Positions 1 through 7,671 are shown, counted from the first letter of the stretch. The stretch is 27,245 bases of DNA from Bacillota bacterium (GCA_023412455.1 JAEYNQ010000060.1:1-27245); one strand, 5' to 3'. The notes: generated from the letters alone by a model not told the origin. Numbers and translations are program-made.

Positions 1-23
1 TATTTACTAGGTAGGTGTAAAAA

Positions 24-224
24 ATGGATTGGAATGAGTTATTAAGTCTCAAAGAAGCTGCAGAGCTATACAACAGGGAAGAGAGTACTTTAAGGAGAGC
101 CATAAGCAATGGCCTCCTTAAAGAAGGTATTGACTGTAAAAAGTTTGGAAAGCAATGGGTAGTTCTAAGAAGCAGTATGGATCGTGTTTATGTTACTGAC
201 AGAAAAGGACTTAGAAAGGAATAA
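24..224 (+). CDS. Small helix-turn-helix DNA-binding protein (excisionase-like fold)
   Basis: This 66-residue protein has a winged-helix or MerR/excisionase-like N-terminus: the stretch LSLKEAAELYNREESTLRRA (about residues 8-27) reads as a helix-turn-helix, followed by a short wing region containing KFGKQWVV (about 41-48). Such proteins are common next to mobile elements and toxin-antitoxin loci in Clostridia, where they are annotated only as helix-turn-helix proteins. The ribosome binding site is weak (a GTAGGTG stretch about 10 bases upstream), and no partner gene follows directly. It lies in the AT-rich accessory block left of the broken dpaB, so it may belong to a mobile element. Its exact function (excisionase, antitoxin or other regulator) cannot be told from sequence alone. 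Confidence 0.65.
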   Translation: MDWNELLSLKEAAELYNREESTLRRAISNGLLKEGIDCKKFGKQWVVLRSSMDRVYVTDRKGLRKE

Positions 225-401
225 AAATATGGTTTGCTTTAGCAAAAAAATACTGGAGATATTATAGTTTTATAATAGTATCTGTACCTAGTATTTTGAA
301 ATTAAGAGATGTTATTATTTTATATGTAATTATATTGAAAATATTTAAAATATTATGTATTATTATAGTGTAAAAAATAATATATTAATGGGGGAGTCAT
401 T

Positions 402-581
402 ATGAAATGTCCGAAGTGTGGAAGTGATAACTGCACTATAATTAATGAGGTACATACTAAAGGTATAAGTGGATTAAAATTATGTTTATGTGGTATATTC
501 GGCCTATGTGGTTCAGGTAAATCTAAGAATGTACAATTCTGGATATGCCAAACTTGTGGGAATAAATTTAAAGCAAATTAA
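402..581 (+). CDS. Small zinc-ribbon protein
   Basis: This 59-residue protein starts at an ATG preceded by a clear GGGGGAG ribosome binding site. It begins MKCPKCGSDNC, giving a CxxC pair at residues 3 and 6, and ends with ICQTCGNKFKAN, giving a second CxxC pair at about residues 49 and 52: a zinc-ribbon layout. Between them lies a cysteine- and glycine-rich hydrophobic stretch (about 28-37). Similar short zinc-ribbon proteins with a central glycine-rich segment occur widely in Clostridia without known function. Its stop codon overlaps the start of the next gene (TAATG), so the two are probably translationally coupled. Confidence 0.75.
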   Translation: MKCPKCGSDNCTIINEVHTKGISGLKLCLCGIFGLCGSGKSKNVQFWICQTCGNKFKAN

Positions 582-934
582 TGAGTAAAAAAGATATTTT
601 ATGGATGCACCTTATGGATTTAGCATACAGGAGATGGGGATGCCATCAATTGGCAGAAAGAAGTTTTTTCTTCTGTGGATACCAATTCCCTATTTGCGCG
701 AGATGTACTGGAGTGCTAATCGGATATATTATATCTCTATTTATATTTTCTGGGATTAGTTATTTCTCCTGCATTATATGTGCCAGTGTCATGCTTTTAG
801 ATTGGAGCCTGCAAAATTTCAGTATTAAACAATCAACTAATAATAGAAGACTAATCACAGGTATACTTGGTGGAATTGGTTGCATGAGCATACTTCTAAA
901 AGTAATTTTACTATTGATACAGAATGCGCTGTGA
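581..934 (+). CDS. DUF2085-type small membrane protein
   Basis: This 117-residue protein carries the DUF2085 hallmarks: GCHQLAERSFFF (about residues 20-31), PICARCTGVLIGY (about 37-49) and a later LLDWSLQ. The Cys/His pattern before the first membrane segment suggests metal binding, and about three hydrophobic segments suggest an inner-membrane protein. The family has no established biochemical role that I know of. The ATG overlaps the last base of the zinc-ribbon gene, so it is probably co-translated with it. A terminator-like inverted repeat lies just downstream. Length fits the short members of the family. Confidence 0.75.
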   Translation: MSKKDILWMHLMDLAYRRWGCHQLAERSFFFCGYQFPICARCTGVLIGYIISLFIFSGISYFSCIICASVMLLDWSLQNFSIKQSTNNRRLITGILGGIGCMSILLKVILLLIQNAL

Positions 935-960
935 TTTTTATATGGTGTAAGGCTATTATA

Positions 961-1008
961 CGTGACTGAAGAAGAACCATATTATAGTATGGATCCTTTT
1001 TCAGTCAT
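961..1008. terminator. Imperfect inverted repeat between convergent genes, probable bidirectional terminator
   Basis: The left arm (961-980) begins CGTGACTGAA and the right arm (about 988-1008) ends TTCAGTCATG. They form a long imperfect stem around an AT-rich loop. It sits between the end of the DUF2085 gene and the end of the convergent helix-turn-helix gene. Only short T-rich tracts follow, so termination strength is uncertain. Confidence 0.5.
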
Positions 1009-1012
1009 GTAT

Positions 1013-1450
1013 TTATTTGTCTGAAAATATTAAGTAAAACAATTTCCTTGGTATAAAACTTCTTCCAGATTCCCAAGAATTAATAGTTGAAATACTAACA
1101 TTAAATTCTGCAGCAAGGTCTTTTTTTGATATACCTCTAGCTTTACGGATATTTGATATGTTTAAAGCTGTATGCTTAGCAAAATTAAGATACTTATCAT
1201 ATTTACATATTTCACAATTTAATATCTCCTCAATTTTTATCATATACTTTGCGTGAAGTAGATTTTTATCATTTTCAAGTAGGTAAATAGTATCACTATG
1301 AACTCCTACAGCTTTTGCTAGTTCTTTTTGAGTTAAATTCATAGATAATCTAGATTGCTTAATTCTTTCTCCTAATGATATAGCAGGCTTATTGATAGTA
1401 ATTTCATTAGATGAATATTTAAATATATAGTTATATGTTGCGTAATTTTC
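1013..1450 (-). pseudogene. 5'-truncated protein with two XRE-type helix-turn-helix domains
   Basis: The readable frame spans about 145 codons and contains two XRE-like helix-turn-helix units. The first reads ISLGERIKQSRLSMN then LTQKELAKAVGVHSDTIYLL; the second contains ISKKDLAAEFNVSISTINSW. The only usable start (ATG at 1342) falls inside the first helix-turn-helix, just after its first helix, and I found no ATG, GTG or TTG upstream in the frame. The coding character nevertheless continues upstream for about 36 codons, to roughly position 1450, where dpaB sequence begins. So this looks like the 3' part of a longer gene whose 5' end is missing. The original product is not recognised; paired XRE domains at a C-terminus occur in phage and mobile-element proteins. 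Translation from 1342 would give a 109-residue protein lacking part of domain one. Confidence 0.6.
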
Positions 1451-1809
1451 AACATGGCTGTATTTGCGGCTAATAGAACAGGTGTATCCGTAATAGCTAG
1501 GCTAAGTTTAGCCAATGTATTTCCTGTACAAGGGGCAATCAGCAAGGCATCAATTTTATTTTTAGGTCCTAAAGGTTCTACATCTTTTAAAGTGTGTAAG
1601 ATAGAATGCCCGGTGAGGGCTTCAATTTGTGCAATAAAGTCTTCGGCCTTTCCAAAACGGGTAGAGGTTTCATAGGCATTAAAGGACATAATAGGGGTAA
1701 TATCTATGCCATAAGCTACTAAGGTTTTGATAAGTTCGACGGCTTTTGAAAACGTGCAAAAGGAGCCACATAATGCTACTCCTAAACGAAGTTCTTTAAA
1801 GTCTTTCAT
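1372..1809 (-). pseudogene. dpaB: Dipicolinate synthase subunit B, 3'-truncated
   Basis: DpaB (SpoVFB) is the flavoprotein-like subunit that, with DpaA, converts dihydrodipicolinate to dipicolinic acid in the mother cell. The start is intact: ATG with an AGGAG overlapping the end of dpaA. Family features run through LGVALCGSFCTF, FNAYETSTRFGKAEDF, EPLGPKNKIDALLIAPCTGN and ITDTPVLLAAN (to about residue 113). After that, homology stops and about 28 unrelated residues follow to a TAG at 1372-1374. The Bacillus protein is about 200 residues; this frame encodes 145, so the expected continuation (a region resembling RPVVLGISTND, then the FGQDDP region) is absent. The unrelated tail is the out-of-frame reading of the adjoining helix-turn-helix gene. 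It is either a dead gene or the 5' part of a gene split by an excisable element. Confidence 0.85.
1440..1475. other. Junction between dpaB and foreign AT-rich sequence
   Basis: On the minus strand, dpaB-like sequence ends near the codons for LLAANTAM. From about 1450 downward, the coding signal shifts by two frames into a helix-turn-helix gene with no start codon. Both genes are broken at the same place, which marks a recombination, insertion or deletion end-point. The exact base cannot be fixed without an intact relative. Confidence 0.6.
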
Positions 1810-1812
1810 GAG

Positions 1813-2679
1813 TTAAGCCTCCTGATCGTGTAAAATCAATAAGAGGCATTGATAAAGAATATTAGCAGCACTTCGTGGTGCTACAATTCCAGGAAGACTA
1901 GGGGCAGGAATATAGGTTAATCCCTGACTTTCAAAGTAATCTACATCAAGACCACCTGGAACAGAAGCGAGTTCAATATAGACAACCCGTGGGTTAAAAC
2001 ATTCAATGGCTTGTTTCCCTAGTATTTTCACAGGAATGGTATTAAAGATAAATTCAAATTGACCAAGATGTTTGTAGAGGTCCTCTAAAGCAATAGCTTG
2101 ATAACCATAAGCCCTAATATAGGCTAAGTCCACTGAAGAGCGTGCTTCTACAGCAACTTGTGCGTGTATTCCTTGCAGCTTGTGTGCTAATATTTTGCCA
2201 CAACGCCCAAATCCTAATACAAGACATTTACTGCCGTGCAAGACAATCTCGCTATTTTGCATAGCATATTGAATGGCACCCTCAGCTGTAGGAATGGCAT
2301 TAAGTATGGCAACTTCATCCATATCCATAATATCTTTCCACTTAATATGATGTTCATCTAAGCGTTTCCTTAAGCTGGGACTAAGAACGCTTCCAAGTAC
2401 ATAACTATGAGCTACTGCTAAAAAGAATTGCTCAAGAGCAATGTAATGATTACACATAGGTGCAAAGACACATTTATTATCTTTAGTTAACGGAATCGGT
2501 CCAATAATATAAGAACAAGTGGCAATATCCATTAAGGAAGAGCATATTTTAACTTGTTTAGGGAGGTCAGGGTGGTTAATACCGTAAACAGAGACCTCTA
2601 TGCCTTTTTCCACTAACAACTCTGCGAGTCTTACAAAACGTAAATCACCGCCTACAATGGCGATAGAAATAGGATTCAT
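1813..2679 (-). CDS. dpaA: Dipicolinate synthase subunit A
   Basis: This 288-residue protein matches DpaA (SpoVFA), the NAD(P)-binding subunit that works with DpaB on dihydrodipicolinate, a lysine-pathway intermediate, to make spore dipicolinic acid. It begins with a nucleotide-binding-like strand and glycine segment (SIAIVGGDLRFVRLAELL) and has a second Rossmann motif, LVLGFGRCGKILAHKL, at about residues 153-168. The C-terminal part, with YIELASVPGGLD and PAPSLPGIVAPRSAANIL, is typical of the family. Length is as expected. The ATG has a good GGAGGT ribosome binding site, and dpaB begins 3 bases after its stop. A sigma-K-like promoter lies about 40-65 bases upstream, consistent with mother-cell expression late in sporulation. 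Confidence 0.93.
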   Translation of the reverse strand: MNPISIAIVGGDLRFVRLAELLVEKGIEVSVYGINHPDLPKQVKICSSLMDIATCSYIIGPIPLTKDNKCVFAPMCNHYIALEQFFLAVAHSYVLGSVLSPSLRKRLDEHHIKWKDIMDMDEVAILNAIPTAEGAIQYAMQNSEIVLHGSKCLVLGFGRCGKILAHKLQGIHAQVAVEARSSVDLAYIRAYGYQAIALEDLYKHLGQFEFIFNTIPVKILGKQAIECFNPRVVYIELASVPGGLDVDYFESQGLTYIPAPSLPGIVAPRSAANILYQCLLLILHDQEA

Positions 2680-2717
2680 TGTGCATACCTCCAGCCTACT
2701 TTCAATGTCTGTAATAA

Positions 2718-2745
2718 TAGAATATGAGAAAGGAAAGAGGTTTGT
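2718..2745 (-). promoter_or_regulatory. Sigma-K-type promoter of dpaAB
   Basis: On the minus strand, AC (2745-2744) is followed by 17 bases and then CATATTCTA (2726-2718). This matches the sigma-K consensus as I know it, AC, 16-17 bases, CATANNNTA. The predicted transcript would start about 30 bases upstream of the dpaA ATG. In Bacillus the same operon is sigma-K controlled, which supports the call. Confidence 0.7.
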
Positions 2746-2830
2746 GCTTGTATGACTTCTTTAGGAGCGATTATAGCCCCTTTTTTAGTTGGATATGGCC
2801 AGTGAGTAAACAGGCAGTAAGTTATAAGTC

Positions 2831-2858
2831 TTGATTTTTTACATTTAAGGTCTATACT
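2831..2858 (+). promoter_or_regulatory. Vegetative promoter for the AraC regulator gene
   Basis: TTGATT at 2831-2836 and TATACT at 2853-2858 are separated by 16 bases, a good sigma-A-type pair. They lie about 50 bases upstream of the AraC-type gene and presumably drive it and the following UvrA-like gene. Confidence 0.55.
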
Positions 2859-2909
2859 ACCTTATGATAAAGGGCGTTCTACTCCAAACAAAGAAAGGAG
2901 ATCTTGCGT

Positions 2910-3854
2910 ATGTCTAAAGATTACACAACAGAATATGCTTGGCGTATTGGAGCCGTTCAGGATTATATCGAAAAACATCTAGAAGAGCCCCTTAGTCTAG
3001 AGGCTTTAGCTGGTGTAGCCCATTTTTCCCCCTATCATTTTCATCGCCTCTTTGCTGCCTTTACAGGTGAAACACTTTTCCAATATATTCAACGTTTACG
3101 TTTAGAAAAGGCTATTTTTTGGCTTCTAGCACAACCTCATTTAGACATTACAGAAGTAGCTTTACGTTGTGGCTTTGCTAATTCTTCATCTTTTGCAAAA
3201 GCCTTTAAAGCCTATTACGGTGTGCCAGCAAGTAAGATAAAAGACTCTCCTATTCAACTCAATGAGTCCCTACCTATTTCAAAAAGCAATTTAAGACAAG
3301 TATTAGAAAAAGGTTCTTGCTACAATCCAGATAGAAGCCAAGCTGTAGCAAGAGAGAAGGAAGCTTCTCTTTTAGACTATTGGGTAGAAGTGAAGGAAAT
3401 TCAGCCCATAGAGGTGGTTTATAGACGTCATATAGGGGCTTATAAAGGGAATGCAGCATTATTTTCACAACTTTTTGAGGAATTAAACAAGGAGGTTAAG
3501 GCACTAGCTCTTCCTTGTACATCGCAAACAAGATGGCTTATCTTATGTCACAATATACCTGGAATAACGGAGAAAGAGAAGTTAATTTTAAGTATTTGTA
3601 TGACCGTAGAAGGTTCCCTGCCTCATACAGGCAACTTAGGACATCGTTGGATTGAAGGAGGTAAATATGGTATAGGTCACTTTCAATTAGCAAAAGACCA
3701 ATACCCACTGGCTTGGAATCTGATGTTTAGTGAATGGCTTCCTAAAAGTGGCTATCAACCTGATGATCGTCCTTGTTTTGAATGTTATGGGGAGGATAAA
3801 GGGGAGGCTGTCGAAGAAGTTGCTATTTATATTCCTTTAGAACCTCTAAAGTGA
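2910..3854 (+). CDS. AraC-family regulator with GyrI-like effector-binding domain
   Basis: This 314-residue protein has an N-terminal AraC/XylS double helix-turn-helix (about residues 8-108), with LSLEALAGVAHFSPYHFHRL in the first unit and ITEVALRCGFANSSSFAKAF in the second. The C-terminal half (about 155-314) is a GyrI-like/AraC_E_bind ligand domain, ending in the typical GYQPDDRPCFECYGE, whose Glu in the PCFE motif is the usual ligand-contacting residue. Such proteins (Rob/BmrR-like) sense hydrophobic or cationic compounds. A TTG at 2904 is also in frame, but the AAAGGAG site sits 9 bases before the ATG at 2910 and only 3 before the TTG, so the ATG is chosen. The UvrA-like gene starts 39 bases downstream with no terminator, suggesting an operon. 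Confidence 0.88.
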   Translation: MSKDYTTEYAWRIGAVQDYIEKHLEEPLSLEALAGVAHFSPYHFHRLFAAFTGETLFQYIQRLRLEKAIFWLLAQPHLDITEVALRCGFANSSSFAKAFKAYYGVPASKIKDSPIQLNESLPISKSNLRQVLEKGSCYNPDRSQAVAREKEASLLDYWVEVKEIQPIEVVYRRHIGAYKGNAALFSQLFEELNKEVKALALPCTSQTRWLILCHNIPGITEKEKLILSICMTVEGSLPHTGNLGHRWIEGGKYGIGHFQLAKDQYPLAWNLMFSEWLPKSGYQPDDRPCFECYGEDKGEAVEEVAIYIPLEPLK

Positions 3855-3893
3855 TGGCTAAAAGTCATTCATCCATAGAAAAGGGGAAAACAA

Positions 3894-6800
3894 GTGAAAA
3901 ATAGAGTAGATCAAGCTTACTTACAACCTATTGGACGGGTAGTGTCTGAGGATAAGTTAATGGTTTTAGAGCTAGAGGAGAAGTATCGCCCCGCTCTTAA
4001 ATACCTAGAACTTTTTAGTCATGCTTTACTTTTTGTTATAGAAGAAAAAGGGGTCGTGGTAAGTGAAGAGATGAAAAAACATAAGGAGGTTAACTTTGAA
4101 GTTGTAAAACTTGAAAAGGTAGAGCTTGAAAAGGGGAAGGTTTATTGGCAAGGTGTTGAGCTCGCGGAAGGCACATTGTTATTTGATATAAAACCCTATT
4201 TCCCTTGTGAAAATCGGGTACAAGCTGCAGTTAGTCCTTCTAGAGAGAAAAAACGACGTACCCATAGTAAGCAGGTGTTAAGAGAAGGGCCTCCCTTACT
4301 AGTTCAAGAGATTACTCTGCCTTTTAAGGGGGAAATCCATAAAGAAGAGGGCAACTATTATATTGCACTACCTAAAGAAGAGAAAGCCCTTTGGGAAAAA
4401 ATAATGGATTATTCCCATATTCATGTGATATGGTGGTTTCATCAATGGGATAAACCGATTTATAGGAAAGTCACAACAGGTAAGCCACCCTATGAAAAGG
4501 CACCTCGAACAGGAATTTTTGCTACCCGCTCACCTATCCGGCCTAATCCTATTGCTTTAACCACAGCACGCATTGTAAGGAGAGACCGTGAAAGAGGCCG
4601 CCTCTATCTTTCTGAACTAGATGCTTTTGATAAAACACCTTATCTTGGCCTGATTCCTTACGAGCCGTCTTTAGATTGTATAGGAAGTTACCATGTCCCT
4701 AAATGGTTAAGTCATTGGCCGGAGTGGTTTGTGGAAAGTAATAACTGTTTAGAAACCAAGGAGCTGGCTCTAAAAGCTTTAGAAATAGACAAGCTAATGC
4801 CTTATCTGGTGAGTAATGGACAAGCCACACCTTCTTGGAGGAACAAACAGATAGAGGAGAGATTAGACGATGAGCCTCAAAAGGGTATTTATGTGAAGGG
4901 AGCAAGGCAAAATAATCTTCAAAATGTCCATTGCTTTTTTCCTTATCAACAATTATCTGTTATAACTGGTTTAAGTGGAAGTGGTAAGTCCAGTCTTGCT
5001 TTTGATACCCTTTATGCAGAAAGTCAAAGACGCTTCATGGGTTCTTTAGGTGGGCAAGGTACTCAGCAAGGAGGCCTAGAGAAGCCTGAGGTGGATCAAA
5101 TAATAGGTTTACCCCCAGCAGTAGCCATTGGCCAGAATTTCACCAGTTGGAATCCGCGTTCTACAGTAGGTACTTTAACCACTCTCTATGATTATCTCAA
5201 ACTCCTTTATAATGGCATTGGCATTCGCCACTGCCCAGAATGTGGAAGAGCCATTACACCTCTTAAAGAAAGTGAAATTTTACATTTACTTAGTGCAATC
5301 CAACCGGGGACACTACTAAGTCTACAAGGCTATGGACAGGAACACACTGTATTTACAGAAACCATACCTCCAACCGAGAATCAAGGAGACTTTAAGTCTC
5401 AGTTAAAAAAAGCCATTGAAACGGCACTCAAAGAGGGGCAAGGGGCCCTTTATGCCTTACTTAATAACGAAGCAAGGTGTTTATTACAGACAAAAGAAAT
5501 GTGTTATCCTTGCAAAAAAATGTTCTTTGACCGTAGTTTAAGTCTCTTTAGCTTCAATAATCCTGAAAGTATGTGTCCTGTTTGTAAGGGATTAGGCATG
5601 AAGCTGGAGGTTAATCCAGAGGCTATTGTGACAAAGCCAGAACTGTCCCTTTTAGATGGTGCCTCCCCTTGGTGGGGCGATTTAAGAAAGCACTTAAAAA
5701 AGCCTAATGCCAATTGGATGAAAGGGGAACTTTTAGGACTAGCCCAGAAGTTAGATGTGGATTTAGAACGTCCTTGGGAACAATTACCCTCTGATTTTAA
5801 AGAAATGGCCCTATATGGCTCCCAAGGGGAAGAGGTGTGTTTTACCTATGCAATGGACAACGGAAGAAAAGGTGAAATTGTTCGTCCTGTAGAAGGGGCT
5901 TGTGCCATTATTAAACGTCTTTTTCAGGAGGGGAAAGGGGGGAGAGACCATGTTTTGCCTTTTATGAAACAAGAAACATGTCCTGCCTGCAAAGGAGAAC
6001 GATTAGCTCCTGAAGGACGCCTGGTAACAGTAGCCGGAAAACGCTTTCCAGAGGCAGTAGGAATGACCTTAAGCGATTGCATGCACTGGATAGAAAATCT
6101 CCCTAAAAAACTAGATAGTGAGGCTTTAATGATTAGTGGGCAGCTTTTAGATGAACTCTATCAGAAGCTTCGTAGTTTGGTAACTATTGGCCTGGGGTAC
6201 CTTTCATTAGATCGGTCCATTCCAAGCTTATCAGGTGGAGAAGCACAGAGGCTACGTCTTGCCAGTCAGCTAGGGGAAGGAATGAGCCAGCTCCTCTATG
6301 TATTAGATGAACCCACAAAGGGCTTACACCCTAAGGATTATGAAAAGCTTATTCAGCTTCTTTATCAATTACGTGATACAGGTAATACCGTAGTGGTAGT
6401 AGAGCATCAGAAGAAAATGATGTTGGCTGCCGATTGGTTAATAGAGATTGGCCCAGGGGCTGGGCGACTGGGAGGGAAACTCTTAGCCCAAGGGAGCCCA
6501 GAAGAAATCCTATTAGCGCCTCTTTCTCAAACAGCTAGTTATTTAAGTGCTTCAAAGGAAAGTAAGTTGGCCAGTTATTCTGAAGCTTTTTCAAAGGCTA
6601 AATGGTTAAAAATACAAGGGGCTACAGCTCATAATTTAAAACACATCGATGTGTCTTTTCCACTGGGAAGCTTAACCTGTGTAACGGGTGTAAGTGGCTC
6701 TGGAAAAAGCACCCTAGTTAATGAAATTATTTTGCCCTATATGACAGGAACCAAAGAGCAAGCAGAGGGCTCTTGTAAAAAGTTTGAAGGAAAAGAGGCT

Positions 6801-7592
6801 TTACAAGGAATAGTGGCGATCTCTCAACAACCTATTGGGCGTACACCCCGTTCCAATCCTGCTACTTATTGTGGGGTATTTGATGAAATAAGAAAGCTTT
6901 TTTCAAAACAAGAGCCGGCCCGTCAAAGAGGTTTTACAGCCAGTACCTTTAGTTTTAATAGTCCACAGGGTCAGTGTGAAGGATGTAAAGGAGAAGGGAA
7001 ACATTGTATTCCTATGTACTTTATGCCAGATGCTTGGGTGAGCTGTAACCTATGTGGCGGGAAACGCTTTAAAAAAGAAGTGTTAGAGGTAACCTATCAA
7101 GGTAAAACCATTTCAGATGTATTGGAGATGACGGTCGAAGATGCCTTGCAACTCTTCCAGGGTGAAGTAACTATTGCCCACTATTTGCAAACCCTTCAAG
7201 ATGTAGGCTTAGGTTATCTCAAATTAGGTCAAAGTGCACTGACCCTTTCAGGAGGTGAGGCCCAAAGAGTCAAATTGGCAAAGGAACTCAGCCGAGAAGC
7301 AAAAGGAAACTTCCTTTATCTTTTAGATGAACCCACCACAGGTTTACATCCTCAAGACATCCAAAAATTACTCCTAATATTTAAGCGTCTAACTGCTCTA
7401 GGACATACGGTACTTTTAATTGAACATCATTTGGACCTCATAAAGGAAGCGGATTGGCTCATTGATTTAGGTCCACATGGAGGAGAAGGAGGAGGACAAG
7501 TGGTGGCCATGGGAACCCCTTATGAGGTGACTCAAGTAGAGGAAAGTTTTACAGGCCAGGCCCTAAGAGAATACGTCGATTTTAAGGAGTAA
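3894..7592 (+). CDS. TrmO/TsaA-like domains fused to a UvrA-like ABC ATPase
   Basis: This 1232-residue protein starts at GTG after an AAGGGGA site. Residues about 8-115 resemble a degenerate TrmO/TsaA fold (LQPIGRVVSED, LELFSHALLFV, GTLLFDIKPYFPCENRV) without the core motif. Residues about 143-285 are a fuller TrmO-like domain with SHIHVIWWFHQWD and GIFATRSPIRPNPI (207-220), the signature of SAM-dependent tRNA t6A methyltransferases. Residues about 331-1230 are a UvrA-like tandem ABC ATPase. They carry Walker A K365 and K938; LSGGEAQR at 779-786 and 1118-1125; Walker B DE at 805-806 and 1145-1146; and CxxC pairs at 447/450, 537/540, 561/564, 696/699, 1028/1031 and 1051/1054. Walker A to the first zinc module is about 172 residues, against roughly 215 in E. 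coli UvrA as I recall, so the UvrB-binding region looks shortened. It is probably a UvrA paralogue for lesion or drug handling, not the housekeeping subunit. Confidence 0.88.
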   Translation: MKNRVDQAYLQPIGRVVSEDKLMVLELEEKYRPALKYLELFSHALLFVIEEKGVVVSEEMKKHKEVNFEVVKLEKVELEKGKVYWQGVELAEGTLLFDIKPYFPCENRVQAAVSPSREKKRRTHSKQVLREGPPLLVQEITLPFKGEIHKEEGNYYIALPKEEKALWEKIMDYSHIHVIWWFHQWDKPIYRKVTTGKPPYEKAPRTGIFATRSPIRPNPIALTTARIVRRDRERGRLYLSELDAFDKTPYLGLIPYEPSLDCIGSYHVPKWLSHWPEWFVESNNCLETKELALKALEIDKLMPYLVSNGQATPSWRNKQIEERLDDEPQKGIYVKGARQNNLQNVHCFFPYQQLSVITGLSGSGKSSLAFDTLYAESQRRFMGSLGGQGTQQGGLEKPEVDQIIGLPPAVAIGQNFTSWNPRSTVGTLTTLYDYLKLLYNGIGIRHCPECGRAITPLKESEILHLLSAIQPGTLLSLQGYGQEHTVFTETIPPTENQGDFKSQLKKAIETALKEGQGALYALLNNEARCLLQTKEMCYPCKKMFFDRSLSLFSFNNPESMCPVCKGLGMKLEVNPEAIVTKPELSLLDGASPWWGDLRKHLKKPNANWMKGELLGLAQKLDVDLERPWEQLPSDFKEMALYGSQGEEVCFTYAMDNGRKGEIVRPVEGACAIIKRLFQEGKGGRDHVLPFMKQETCPACKGERLAPEGRLVTVAGKRFPEAVGMTLSDCMHWIENLPKKLDSEALMISGQLLDELYQKLRSLVTIGLGYLSLDRSIPSLSGGEAQRLRLASQLGEGMSQLLYVLDEPTKGLHPKDYEKLIQLLYQLRDTGNTVVVVEHQKKMMLAADWLIEIGPGAGRLGGKLLAQGSPEEILLAPLSQTASYLSASKESKLASYSEAFSKAKWLKIQGATAHNLKHIDVSFPLGSLTCVTGVSGSGKSTLVNEIILPYMTGTKEQAEGSCKKFEGKEALQGIVAISQQPIGRTPRSNPATYCGVFDEIRKLFSKQEPARQRGFTASTFSFNSPQGQCEGCKGEGKHCIPMYFMPDAWVSCNLCGGKRFKKEVLEVTYQGKTISDVLEMTVEDALQLFQGEVTIAHYLQTLQDVGLGYLKLGQSALTLSGGEAQRVKLAKELSREAKGNFLYLLDEPTTGLHPQDIQKLLLIFKRLTALGHTVLLIEHHLDLIKEADWLIDLGPHGGEGGGQVVAMGTPYEVTQVEESFTGQALREYVDFKE

Positions 7593-7671
7593 TCCCTTAG
7601 GACCCCTTTCACTTTGATGCCTAAAATGCTATAGTTAAGAGGAGGAATGGGTGGAGGAGGAGAGAAAAGTA

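Noticed and set aside
1454..1675. Plus-strand reading frame opposite dpaB
   Set aside because: It is the antisense of well-conserved DpaB sequence, and its translation shows no domain.
3894..7592. Annotation as the housekeeping excinuclease subunit UvrA
   Set aside because: The N-terminal TrmO-like fusion, the shortened UvrB-binding region and the absence of uvrB/uvrC nearby argue for a paralogue.
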